Of a stretch of DNA of 64,000 bases, positions 1-8,036 are shown one piece after another. The notes below the pieces were generated by a model. The model was not told the DNA's origin and did not search any database. It saw only the letters and a program-made list of their open reading frames with translations. The translations under genes were made by a program, and so were the position numbers. The stretch is taken from NCBI GenBank assembly GCA_016187935.1, contig JACPIU010000008.1, positions 58,916-122,915 of the forward strand. Reading direction: 5' to 3'. Each line of letters opens with the position of its first letter. Positions within the stretch are counted from its first letter, which is position 1. The stretch comes from Bdellovibrio sp. (GTDB lineage: Bacteria; Bdellovibrionota; Bacteriovoracia; Bacteriovoracales; Bacteriovoracaceae).

Positions 1-574
1 CAGCATTTCCACAATCAATTTTCGGCACAAAAACAAAAGGTCCGCGCACGGGGGGATGCTCTCGCATATTTCTAAGCAGCGCCTTATATCGACTCAAAAT
101 TTGAGTTTCAACTTCATTTCGGAGCTTGTCCACTGCATCCATCTGATCATAGTAGGCCTGCGGCGTGATTCCCGACCTGATCTTCTCCAGTTCATGTTGC
201 GCTTTGAAATATTTTTCAATCAACACTTGGCCACCCATATCTTGGACCAACCGTCGCATAATCTTCATTTTCTTGTCGTCCTCACTATCTTTGAAAAATT
301 TTGAAAAATGATCGATCTTATACTGACGATAGGCCTTGTCATATGAGCGATTCAATTCCAGATAACTCCGAAGAATCTCTGATGCGATTTTTTCACAGTT
401 GTGTACCGAAACGTCATTTGCATCGGCCTTCTTAATGATTCTTTCGATATCCTTTGCCAACTGCTGAGTAACCTCTCCCTGATTGAGCACAACGTAAGGA
501 CATTCCGCTTTACTCGGAGTGATGATCCAAAAACAAAAGACAATAAACAGGATTGGAATTATCGAGCATGCCAT
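1..574 (-). CDS. secreted protein of unknown function, C-terminus beyond the left edge
   Basis: An open frame on the minus strand starts at an ATG at 574 and runs off the left edge with no stop, so at least 191 codons are present. The first 25 or so residues (starting MACSIIPILFIVFCFW) form a signal peptide with a plausible cleavage site near SKA. The mature part is helical and charged, with a single Cys near its N-terminus and another after a VHNCEK motif. I recognise no family. The opposite-strand frames here look random, while this frame has a sensible secreted-protein composition, which is why I prefer it. Confidence 0.7.
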   Translation of the reverse strand, partial: MACSIIPILFIVFCFWIITPSKAECPYVVLNQGEVTQQLAKDIERIIKKADANDVSVHNCEKIASEILRSYLELNRSYDKAYRQYKIDHFSKFFKDSEDDKKMKIMRRLVQDMGGQVLIEKYFKAQHELEKIRSGITPQAYYDQMDAVDKLRNEVETQILSRYKALLRNMREHPPVRGPFVFVPKIDCGNA

Positions 575-656
575 GGATATATTATATTCGCCGTCGATAA
601 ATTTACTGACTTAGGCAAAATTGATGCAGCTAAAAGCCGACAAAATCCCTTCACTT

Positions 657-1628
657 TCAGGTTTTATCTAGCATTGTTTTAAGGGATTTGACTGCGGCAA
701 TAAATTTATCATCATTTTTGTAGCGATCCCACAAATCACTGATAACAAATTCTTTTTTAGAGGGTTCAAAATTATACCTAAACATGGCATCGATGAAGAC
801 ATCGCCTACAATAATAAGTGAGGACAATTTGGAAATCTGCCACGAGTGCAAACCTTTCGGGAAACCACTCCCGTCGGGAGCCTCATGATGTTGGATGATA
901 ATCGCGGCAACATCTTTCGGAATGTATTCCCTTTTGGCCTCATTGATCAAGGCGGCCATGGCCTCAGGGTGGTTTTTGATTCCAAAGGATAATTGGTCAA
1001 TGGGTTTTTCACGCAAGGCCTTGAGTTCTTCGTTCGTTAAAAGAATATCTCGCAGCATAACCGCAAGACACATTTTTCCCCTTAAGGCGGAATTGCTCCA
1101 GTCAAAAGTTTCCAGCATCCCGGTCACTATCCATGATAAAAGTGTATTGCGCATATAGGCCGCGTGGCATTTATCCTTGAATTCCTTAAAGAAACTAAAG
1201 ACATTGGTTTGCTCAGAAATAAGCTCCAAGGATTTCTGGGTAACCTCTTTGGCGATGGCGGCCACATCCTCACTGAGTCCGATGCGGATGAGAGAGTCAT
1301 GGACCATCTCATAACCATCACTTAAATTTTTGAGTTTTTTCTCCTTTGGAAGGGTCTTATTCCCGAAGGTTTTTTCCATGTCCTGGCGTATGGTATTTAC
1401 GAAAATGACATAGTCCTCTTTATCGGCATAGAAGTATTGGATGCCTTTCACGGCATATTTCGCTATGACGTCTTTGGCATTACTGCCATGCTTTTCCAAC
1501 TTTACGACTTTGTTGTCAGATAATTGCAGGTAAATATCAAAAGGAATGTTATCGGCGTAGGTCTCAACAATATTGGCAGGAATGCGGCAAAAACCATGCA
1601 CATTCTTTCCTTCGTTATTTTCCGACAT
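657..1628 (-). CDS. degenerate HD-GYP domain protein
   Basis: This 323-residue protein has the layout of Bdellovibrio-type HD-GYP proteins. An N-terminal sensor-like domain (about residues 15-95, DIYLQLSDNKVVKL) is followed by a helical HD-GYP fold. The motif HHEAPDGSGFP near residue 247 matches the canonical HHExxDGxGYP. The metal-binding HD pair is lost: where active enzymes have HDxGK this protein reads RDILL. Active family members hydrolyse cyclic di-GMP in the cytoplasm. This one is therefore more likely a c-di-GMP or protein-binding pseudoenzyme, which is inference. The protein at 40134-41150 has the same layout and a similar loss. Confidence 0.8.
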   Translation of the reverse strand: MSENNEGKNVHGFCRIPANIVETYADNIPFDIYLQLSDNKVVKLEKHGSNAKDVIAKYAVKGIQYFYADKEDYVIFVNTIRQDMEKTFGNKTLPKEKKLKNLSDGYEMVHDSLIRIGLSEDVAAIAKEVTQKSLELISEQTNVFSFFKEFKDKCHAAYMRNTLLSWIVTGMLETFDWSNSALRGKMCLAVMLRDILLTNEELKALREKPIDQLSFGIKNHPEAMAALINEAKREYIPKDVAAIIIQHHEAPDGSGFPKGLHSWQISKLSSLIIVGDVFIDAMFRYNFEPSKKEFVISDLWDRYKNDDKFIAAVKSLKTMLDKT

Positions 1629-1711
1629 GGCCCATCCCCATCTATTTTTGCTAAAAGACGTTTCCCAGCTTAATTATACCTTATTTAAAAAAATGCTCAA
1701 ACCCAGACAAT

Positions 1712-1894
1712 TTACGGGCACACTCTTTTTCTGATTAACCACGTATAATCACTTCCTGGTTGAAGCGCAAGATATTCGGTTCCAACTGCATAGAGATTAT
1801 GTCCGCTATCTTCTACCATGGCATAATAGATGGCACTGGATCTTCCATCAATCTTTGAATGTCCTTCCCAGTTGACTCTTCCCTCCGTCTTCTG
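1712..1894 (-). pseudogene. 60-codon remnant of a protein C-terminus
   Basis: Between an in-frame TAG (1895-1897) and a TAA (1712-1714) the minus strand reads 60 codons of convincing protein, including RVNWEGHSKIDGRSS and YAVGTEYLALQPGSDYTW. It has no start codon before a mid-sequence Met. The composition (Tyr, Gly, short beta-like stretches) resembles the end of a secreted beta-rich or fibronectin-like domain. It looks like the surviving 3' end of a disrupted gene. The parent family is not recognised. Confidence 0.45.
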
Positions 1895-1896
1895 CT

Positions 1897-1920
1897 ATGT
1901 AATTCATAAATGAATTACAT
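1897..1920. repeat. 24-bp inverted repeat, possible operator
   Basis: Arms ATGTAATTCAT and ATGAATTACAT are perfect 11-bp inverted repeats separated by AA. The element sits exactly where the remnant 1712-1894 loses its frame and just upstream of a small ORF at 1949. It could be a dimeric-regulator binding site or the scar of a lost element. Confidence 0.5.
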
Positions 1921-1948
1921 TATCCTTTTTTTATGGGAGGGAATGCCC

Positions 1949-2191
1949 ATGGATTCAAGATACACTCATCACCCTATGAGACAGAAAATATTTCCCCAGA
2001 GACCTCATCACTTAAACCCAAATGGCGCTACCCGACATCTTGTTATTTCTCCTCTAAAAAAAGGCAGCAATATCAAGATGGTTGCTAGTATGACCATCGC
2101 TTGCATGGATGTGGCCCGGGCCCTGGGTGGAATTTATCTCTATGCCCTTTATCGTCAAACCGTGGGGCGAATTATAAATCGGCGTGATTAG
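1949..2191 (+). CDS. possible small protein, unknown function
   Basis: An 80-codon frame begins MDSRYTHHPMRQK and ends GRIINRRD. The ATG at 1949 is chosen because GGGAGGGA lies 6-7 bases upstream; the frame stays open to an ATG at 1910 inside the inverted repeat. A central hydrophobic stretch (VASMTIACMDVARALGGIYLYAL) could be a membrane helix, flanked by basic residues. No family is recognised and it sits between two minus-strand genes, so it may be spurious. Confidence 0.3.
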   Translation: MDSRYTHHPMRQKIFPQRPHHLNPNGATRHLVISPLKKGSNIKMVASMTIACMDVARALGGIYLYALYRQTVGRIINRRD

Positions 2192-2218
2192 AAACTACCT
2201 TAACATCAAGATTGCTGT

Positions 2219-3322
2219 TTATTCCCAACTGGTGAGAAAACCCACTCCCCACTCACGAACTTCTAAACCACTTGTCGAAGCAACAGTCCTGATGGCCGGA
2301 GGAGTCCAGTGTGAGCTTGGCCTCTGGGTATATTTCTGCAGTTCTGGGTGGCCCATAATTTCTTTTGGAAGAACGAAAAAAAAGACACGGGTATTTTTTG
2401 ATGGTGTAGGTGTCACTTCTAAAACCACGCTTCCTTTTATTTCAGTTTCAACCTGAGGATAAACACAGTATTCTTCTGATGCTGGCATTTTAGCTGACCA
2501 GTACTCGGTAAAATCAGTAATTTCTTTTCCCTTGAAGTCTAATTTTTTGAGAACATTCGCCATCTTCGGAACAACTTCCGCATGGGAAGTGCAGAAGCCT
2601 TTATCGAATTGAAAACTGTCGAGCCCAGTTCTGTAATCATAGAAAAGATAACCGTAGGTGGCACCGTTGGCGGAAATGCGGTTATTTTTGGATAGTTTGA
2701 AGTTCCATCCCTCTTCACCAATGATGGGAACTGCCGCAAGAATATTATTACCAGGAGCAAGTTGCATTTTCACTTTGACTTCAGTGCCAGGTCTGCCGGA
2801 AAAATAAACGTTAGGCTTGCCCATCATGCCTGGAGCATGACCAGGATAAGCGCCCCCATTCATTCCACCCCATCCCCACGCTCCGGGATAAGAATAATTT
2901 GAGTAGTTATTCATGCCGTAAGTTGCCCATGGAGGTTGGGCATAAGGCATTCCATAATTCTGGTATTGGCCTTGCATGCGGCACTGAACGCAGTCAGGTT
3001 GCATATACGGGGACGATGAAAATTGCCAGTTATTGTTTCCCATATAGGATGGAAACATCTGTGGGTAGGCATAAAACGGAACACCCCCGTAAGGCGCGCC
3101 ATAGTAATTGCGTTGGGCCATACATGAGGTACCACAAACACCGGGCCCTCCCCCAAAGGCAAAAGCGGAACGCACGCCCATGAGCGCTAATAAAATTATG
3201 ATGAAGAAGAACACGACTTTTTTCCATCGATGCAAACAATAAGAAAAGGCAAGGATGAGTAAGGTCGAGAATTGGGCCACACTGCCTGTTTCCATGTTAA
3301 AAAAAATTGAAGGAAAAACCAT
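2219..3322 (-). CDS. Gly/Tyr/Pro-rich secreted protein
   Basis: The 367-residue product has a long hydrophobic N-terminus (about residues 20-55) ending in a signal-peptidase-like RSAFA before FGGGPG. The ATG at 3322 is preceded by an AGAGG ribosome site, which supports this long N-terminus over an internal start. Residues about 55-165 form a low-complexity Gly/Tyr/Asn/Met/Pro region with two Cys pairs (CGTSC and CVQC). The C-terminal half is globular and contains DYRTGLDSFQF and ITDFTEYWSAKMP. It is likely an envelope or surface protein. I do not recognise the family. Confidence 0.75.
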   Translation of the reverse strand: MVFPSIFFNMETGSVAQFSTLLILAFSYCLHRWKKVVFFFIIILLALMGVRSAFAFGGGPGVCGTSCMAQRNYYGAPYGGVPFYAYPQMFPSYMGNNNWQFSSSPYMQPDCVQCRMQGQYQNYGMPYAQPPWATYGMNNYSNYSYPGAWGWGGMNGGAYPGHAPGMMGKPNVYFSGRPGTEVKVKMQLAPGNNILAAVPIIGEEGWNFKLSKNNRISANGATYGYLFYDYRTGLDSFQFDKGFCTSHAEVVPKMANVLKKLDFKGKEITDFTEYWSAKMPASEEYCVYPQVETEIKGSVVLEVTPTPSKNTRVFFFVLPKEIMGHPELQKYTQRPSSHWTPPAIRTVASTSGLEVREWGVGFLTSWE

Positions 3323-3338
3323 GGGGACCTCTTCAGCT

Positions 3339-4562
3339 TTAAGATTTTATCACGAAAGAACCCTTTTCAAAATCGATGCAAAAATGCTCAGAGGGTGTGA
3401 GAGACGCAAATAATTTTTCTTCGACATTGGCCAATATATTGATATTTCTTTCCACTGCCGCCAGTATGCCGTGGCCCAAGATTTGTGAAGATGGAGTAAT
3501 AATGATTTTGCTGGAGGGTACCCGATAAATAGTGTCAGGAATTAGCTCTTTCAAAAGCAGTGCATCCCTCCCTATGATTCCTTCATGCAGGCCCTTACCA
3601 AGAAAGTAAGCGCCACCACTCATGGCGGTAAAAGACGCTGGAACAAAAGGTTCTGATTCATTCTTGCGAATTTCTGTTGCAAGCTTTAAATGTTTTTTGA
3701 TAATTTCGGTTTGCCAGTTAGATTGCTTTCCATAGGACAGCTTCAGAAAATCCACAAAATCACTGTCGTATCCATGCCGACGGTTCATCTTGCAATAGAG
3801 ATAAAAATAGTGAAAAAGAAAATACCAGTTAGCAAATGCAGCCGAGACACTGGACTTGGAATGATCTTGGCGACGGAATAAAAAGGCCTGCCATTCGCGT
3901 GACAGAAGTTGCCAAAACGATGGCGCGGTTTGTATGGCCGATTTGGTGTTAAGAATTTTACAAAGAAGATCATCGGTAAAAACAGAATTGAGCAGATTAA
4001 CTGGAACCAACACCGCCTGAAAAAGAAAGATTCCCTGTTGTGAAATGCCTAATTCAAAAAGCCATTTCCCCTTTTCAAGTCTATGCTTTAAAAGTTCGAG
4101 AAAGGGAATTAATAACTTTTCATGAGGAAACCTTCCCATTTTTGTGAGTGGGGATAAAACAAAAAAACCGCTTTCTCCTTCAGAAATGAAATTGCCATAG
4201 AAAAAATCTTCGTCCTGTAAAACAGTAAGATGATCGATATAAAAAATCTGTTTTTGAAGAATGATTTCATCAAGATTTTCTTGTGCGGAAATTTCCATGT
4301 AGGCATTTTTATAGCTTTCCTCATCGTAGATTTGCTTAAAACTCAGGCTTTTGCCTGCACCTAGGAAAGAGATATTTCCTTCATTTTTCAGAGACGAGCG
4401 CAAAATGCAAGGGGATGTACTCAGGAATTCAGAGATCGAGTCATCAAAATCGCAGGACGTCACCTGCAGCAAATCAGGGATGCAGCGTTCAAACATTTTT
4501 TCCCGTTTCAGCATTTTTATGATTGAGAATTTTGTCCCCTTGTCCATATAATGATTATACAA
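3339..4562 (-). CDS. divergent PEP-synthase-like protein with ATP-grasp and swivel motifs
   Basis: The 407-residue protein carries traces of both ends of PEP synthase/pyruvate phosphate dikinase. Near residue 52, CILRSSLKNEG then SFLGAGKS resembles the ATP-grasp motif VRSSAxxED...SFAGQ. The last 70 residues resemble the swivelling phosphohistidine domain: SSQILGHGILAAVERNINIL sits where the family has SHAAIVARExGIPAVVG, followed by HFCIDFEKGSFVI in place of the usual DGxxG end. A histidine is retained in LGHG. The PEP/pyruvate barrel is absent. Related stand-alone proteins transfer phosphate between ATP and a small molecule, but the substrate here cannot be told. The assignment rests on motif reading only. 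Confidence 0.55.
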   Translation of the reverse strand: MYNHYMDKGTKFSIIKMLKREKMFERCIPDLLQVTSCDFDDSISEFLSTSPCILRSSLKNEGNISFLGAGKSLSFKQIYDEESYKNAYMEISAQENLDEIILQKQIFYIDHLTVLQDEDFFYGNFISEGESGFFVLSPLTKMGRFPHEKLLIPFLELLKHRLEKGKWLFELGISQQGIFLFQAVLVPVNLLNSVFTDDLLCKILNTKSAIQTAPSFWQLLSREWQAFLFRRQDHSKSSVSAAFANWYFLFHYFYLYCKMNRRHGYDSDFVDFLKLSYGKQSNWQTEIIKKHLKLATEIRKNESEPFVPASFTAMSGGAYFLGKGLHEGIIGRDALLLKELIPDTIYRVPSSKIIITPSSQILGHGILAAVERNINILANVEEKLFASLTPSEHFCIDFEKGSFVIKS

Positions 4563-4593
4563 ATGCCGGCGTTTTATTTACAAGGAATTATCA

Positions 4594-5670
4594 ATGAAGT
4601 TTCTTCTAGGTCTGATCTTCCTTTCGATTACAGGACATGGCTTTACGGCAACCACAGAAGTTCGATCTCAAATTGGGCCACTGATAAATCCGCCGGTGGT
4701 CAGTGGGAAAGATCTCTATTTACTGGCGACGACTGGAGTTCTCTATCAAACTGATCCTCTCATCACCAAAACGAAAGTTCTTTTTCAAACCAAAATTAAT
4801 TCTATCTGTCCCCTCACTTTAAAAGATTCCGTTCTCTACTTCGGCGAAGGTTTGCACGATGATATTAAAACTGAGTTTTATGCCTACGACTTAAAAGAAC
4901 AGAAACTTAAGTTCAGTTTACCTCAGGAAGGACACATTGAACGTGCCCCGCTTGTCACGGCAGAAAAAATCTTTGTAGGCCTAGGCCCTGGGGGAATCGC
5001 CGCCATCGATCTTAAATCACAAAAAGTTCTTTGGTCGAAGAAAAAAATCGAAGAAGGCGATCTGCATATTGATTCGACGCCCGTCTCCTACAAAAACATG
5101 ATTTGTATTGCCTCAGTCTATACTTACAAAGGCGTCGTCTGTCTGAACGAAAAGAATGGAGAAAAGGTTTTTGCTGTCGCTCTCGACAAAAATCCGAAAT
5201 CTGAAATTAGGTTGTCAGGAAATCTTCTTTTCGGCATGAGCACAGAGGCCACCATCATGGATAATAACTGGAAAACACCCTCCAGTCTTTACGTCATTGA
5301 TCTGGACAAAAACAAGAAGACTGTCGACATCAGCTTGCGCGGATATAATTTTTTTGCTCCCACCCTCACTTCCGCTCAAGAAGTTTTTCTCGGTCTCTCC
5401 ACTGGAGACATGATTCTAGTGAATCTAACCAACGGGGGAATAACTTTCATCGGTGAAATGAAGGCCCCCATCGCTTCCACCCCGTTTATCAGACATGGTT
5501 TCTACTGCGCTACCAGCATCGAGGGAAGATTGCGCTGCTATCAGCGTGGGAAAGACGAATTCAAATTGGCCGAAGAACAGGAATTACAGGAAGTCATCAC
5601 GGGAGTTGTATCGAGCATTAATGGAAATTTTTATATCCCAACTAGAACTGGCCATCGGCTACTGCAATAA
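4594..5670 (+). CDS. secreted PQQ-type beta-propeller protein
   Basis: The 358-residue product begins with a signal peptide (MKFLLGLIFLSITGHGFTA). It then shows repeated blades typical of the PQQ/BamB-like propeller fold: short strands with VYxxxxxxGxxxAxD-type repeats, for example GGIAAIDLKSQKVLWSKK, GVVCLNEKNGEKVF and SSLYVIDLDKNKK. Such proteins are periplasmic scaffolds or quinoprotein relatives, and no catalytic motif is visible. It is divergently oriented from the gene at 3339-4562 and followed 10 bases downstream by another secreted protein, so the two probably form an operon. Confidence 0.8.
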   Translation: MKFLLGLIFLSITGHGFTATTEVRSQIGPLINPPVVSGKDLYLLATTGVLYQTDPLITKTKVLFQTKINSICPLTLKDSVLYFGEGLHDDIKTEFYAYDLKEQKLKFSLPQEGHIERAPLVTAEKIFVGLGPGGIAAIDLKSQKVLWSKKKIEEGDLHIDSTPVSYKNMICIASVYTYKGVVCLNEKNGEKVFAVALDKNPKSEIRLSGNLLFGMSTEATIMDNNWKTPSSLYVIDLDKNKKTVDISLRGYNFFAPTLTSAQEVFLGLSTGDMILVNLTNGGITFIGEMKAPIASTPFIRHGFYCATSIEGRLRCYQRGKDEFKLAEEQELQEVITGVVSSINGNFYIPTRTGHRLLQ

Positions 5671-5680
5671 GAGGCACATC

Positions 5681-6004
5681 ATGAAAATCTTCATTCTCAT
5701 TACTTTAATTTTGAATTTTCCTCTCTGGGCCAGCGACAAAGTCGTTCCCCTCAAAGACGCCTCTGCCTTGCATGGCAAAATCCTCGGAAACAAAAAATGT
5801 GCAGGCCCCGCGGTCATCTGGATTTCAAAAAAAGCAGAAATTTTGTATCAGGTGGAAGTTCCTATCAATGGAAGCTTTGAATTTCATCTCGTCCCAGGTG
5901 ATTACGATATTGCCGCGACAACTTCCAATAGCTGTCAGGTGAAAAAAAGCTTTACAGTTGCCAAGAATGAATCAAAAACGATTGAAATAAAACTAGCAAA
6001 ATAG
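5681..6004 (+). CDS. small periplasmic beta-sandwich protein
   Basis: A 107-residue protein with signal peptide MKIFILITLILNFPLWAS. The mature part (HGKILGNKKCAGPAVIWISK, GSFEFHLVPGDYDIAATTS) looks like a carboxypeptidase-regulatory or transthyretin-like beta-sandwich. This kind of domain often modifies or tethers larger exported proteins. The ATG at 5681 follows AAGAGG; the frame is open further upstream but overlaps the preceding gene. The short gap suggests co-transcription with the beta-propeller gene. Confidence 0.7.
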   Translation: MKIFILITLILNFPLWASDKVVPLKDASALHGKILGNKKCAGPAVIWISKKAEILYQVEVPINGSFEFHLVPGDYDIAATTSNSCQVKKSFTVAKNESKTIEIKLAK

Positions 6005-6097
6005 GTCCCAAATCTAAATGCTTTGCTGCACCAGACGTGGTTTCGACAATCTGAGATAGACGCGGGATAAGTGACAAACAGATGTGATTAGAAAATT

Positions 6098-7150
6098 TCA
6101 GGAATTCTTCCTTGGATTGTCCTTCAAAACGCTAGGTGAGACTTTGCACATGGCCAAGAATAAAGTGACGATCAGTGGTCCGATCAGCACTCCTAATAGC
6201 CCAAAAACCTGTATTCCCCCAATGACAGAAATTAATCCGACAAAGGGATGAAGCCGCCCCTTTGAACTCTTTAAAGCAAAGGCCCTTATCACATTATCAA
6301 TCAGGCCCGTTACGATACCGATACTAATCATAAAAACTATTTTTAAAGTCGTGCCTTTGAAAATTAAATATATGACTCCTGCCACCCAGACAGGAGTCGA
6401 GCCTATAAAAGGAATAAAAGAAAGCATAAATGTGGCTCCGAAGGCCAAAAAGGCATTTGGAATTTTCAAAAAATAAAAGCCCAATAAAATTAAAAGACTT
6501 TGTCCAGCTGCGGCCAAGAAGGCCGCCACAATTGCAATTTTTGATATTTCGTTGGAAGCAATGACCAAACTACTTTTTATATACTCCTCAATTGGAATCA
6601 AATTGGAAATAAAGCTATAAATTTTAGGTCCATTCAGAAGAAAAACAATAAAGCTAATTAAAATAAAAATTGTATCAATAAACAATGAAGGAAGTTGTTT
6701 GGCGAGTTGCAAGACAAGGCCGCTGACTATTCCAGTAATCGTTCTGGCCAAATTTCTGAGTTCCACTTCAAGCGAAGATGAATCAGAGAAAAAATGATTT
6801 AAAACAGGCCAATTGATAATCTTGTTTGAAATAGAATCGAAGGTAATGTCTGAAGATGAGATGTATTGAGTAAATTTACTTGACTCAATTATCAATCGTT
6901 GAAGAAAAAAGAAAAATGGACCAATCATAATTATGACGAGAGCAATAAGAAAAAGATAGGCTGCCAATTTCGCATTTACTTTTTTATCTATTAATTTAAT
7001 TTGCAATGGTTTTGCTTGCTGGGCGATAAGTGCACCGACAATGATGGCCAAAAGGAAACTTGAAACGATTTGAAATGAAATTACAATTACTAGAAAAAAG
7101 AGTATTAAAAATGAAATTTTCGCATAACGTTTCTCATCGATTGAGTTCAT
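6098..7150 (-). CDS. AI-2E family (PerM-type) permease
   Basis: The 350-residue protein has about eight membrane helices in the order typical of the AI-2E transporter family: two near the start, a hairpin around residues 55-85, a long soluble loop, and a C-terminal block with LLGFYFLKIPNAFLAFGATFMLSFIPFIGS and GLLGVLIGPLIV. The PFIGxxPVW and FGxxGvxxGP stretches are family hallmarks. Known members export small molecules or act as Na+/H+ antiporters; the substrate here cannot be deduced. It stands alone between convergent and divergent neighbours. Confidence 0.88.
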   Translation of the reverse strand: MNSIDEKRYAKISFLILFFLVIVISFQIVSSFLLAIIVGALIAQQAKPLQIKLIDKKVNAKLAAYLFLIALVIIMIGPFFFFLQRLIIESSKFTQYISSSDITFDSISNKIINWPVLNHFFSDSSSLEVELRNLARTITGIVSGLVLQLAKQLPSLFIDTIFILISFIVFLLNGPKIYSFISNLIPIEEYIKSSLVIASNEISKIAIVAAFLAAAGQSLLILLGFYFLKIPNAFLAFGATFMLSFIPFIGSTPVWVAGVIYLIFKGTTLKIVFMISIGIVTGLIDNVIRAFALKSSKGRLHPFVGLISVIGGIQVFGLLGVLIGPLIVTLFLAMCKVSPSVLKDNPRKNS

Positions 7151-7285
7151 AAGGTCCCAAAATTAATTCAATTTTCTACCCATCGTAGTGCCATGATATT
7201 TCAAAAAATTCAAATCGCTTTGATAAATAGTTTTACTCTTAGTGATTTTATTCATTGGCAGTGTTTAGGAAATTAGCTTTGAAAT

Positions 7286-7804
7286 TTATTTGGACAACCA
7301 ACATTCTTGTAAAGTGGCCTGCTCAAAAGTATGAACTTCGGGTTGATTGAGTGTGAGACGTGCCCCTGTAAAAGAATAAATGCGCACACGTAATCTTCCC
7401 TCGATAAGAACCTCTTCAGTTTGCAGATATTTACCATCGACAATAAAACCCGAATATAGTGTTGCTTCTGAAGAACGATAGAAGGTATCGATAAAGATTC
7501 CATTTTTCTCATCTAAAACAAAATGTCTCTTCTGCTTGTCATAATAGAGTTCATAGGGACGGGCCTCGGATGTCGTTCCCATTTTATAGATGATTTGCCA
7601 TTGATAGCGGGCCGGTTTATTAGCAATTTCCTTTATGTGCATTTCCATCCTGAAAGGGGCGTTTTGATTTAAGTTATTTGAGTTGCTCGTGTGCAATTGG
7701 CACTGGCCCTTCCACACTCCCTGCCAGCCCAAACTTAACGAAGATTCATCAGCACTCGCCATCATGCTGAAAAGGATAATAATACTAATGAGATAATACT
7801 TCAT
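7286..7804 (-). CDS. secreted protein, possible lipocalin-like fold
   Basis: The 172-residue product has signal peptide MKYYLISIIILFSMMASA. A run of short amphipathic strands follows (GVWKGQCQLHT, FRMEMHIKEI, RYQWQIIYKM, HFVLDEKNGIFID, LRVRIYSFTGARLTL). The opening GxWxGxC motif and the strand pattern resemble periplasmic lipocalin-like proteins. Cysteines near both ends (GQCQ and QECW) could form a disulfide. No function can be assigned. Confidence 0.7.
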   Translation of the reverse strand: MKYYLISIIILFSMMASADESSLSLGWQGVWKGQCQLHTSNSNNLNQNAPFRMEMHIKEIANKPARYQWQIIYKMGTTSEARPYELYYDKQKRHFVLDEKNGIFIDTFYRSSEATLYSGFIVDGKYLQTEEVLIEGRLRVRIYSFTGARLTLNQPEVHTFEQATLQECWLSK

Positions 7805-8036
7805 GTTGCGCTTTTACTTGGATTTTTTCTTGTTGGCCATAGAGCGGGCCTCGCCTATACTTTTTACAACAATTGCCAGGAAGTCTGTGGCTTGATTCAA
7901 ATCCCTTTTTCCCTCCCAACTATCTATAATCTTGTGCTTTCACTAAACCGACAAATTACGTCGGACCATACTGATTAATGATGCGCTTGATTCAAACCTT
8001 TTACCATTTCCTATGCCCTGACCGATAAGAATAGGA

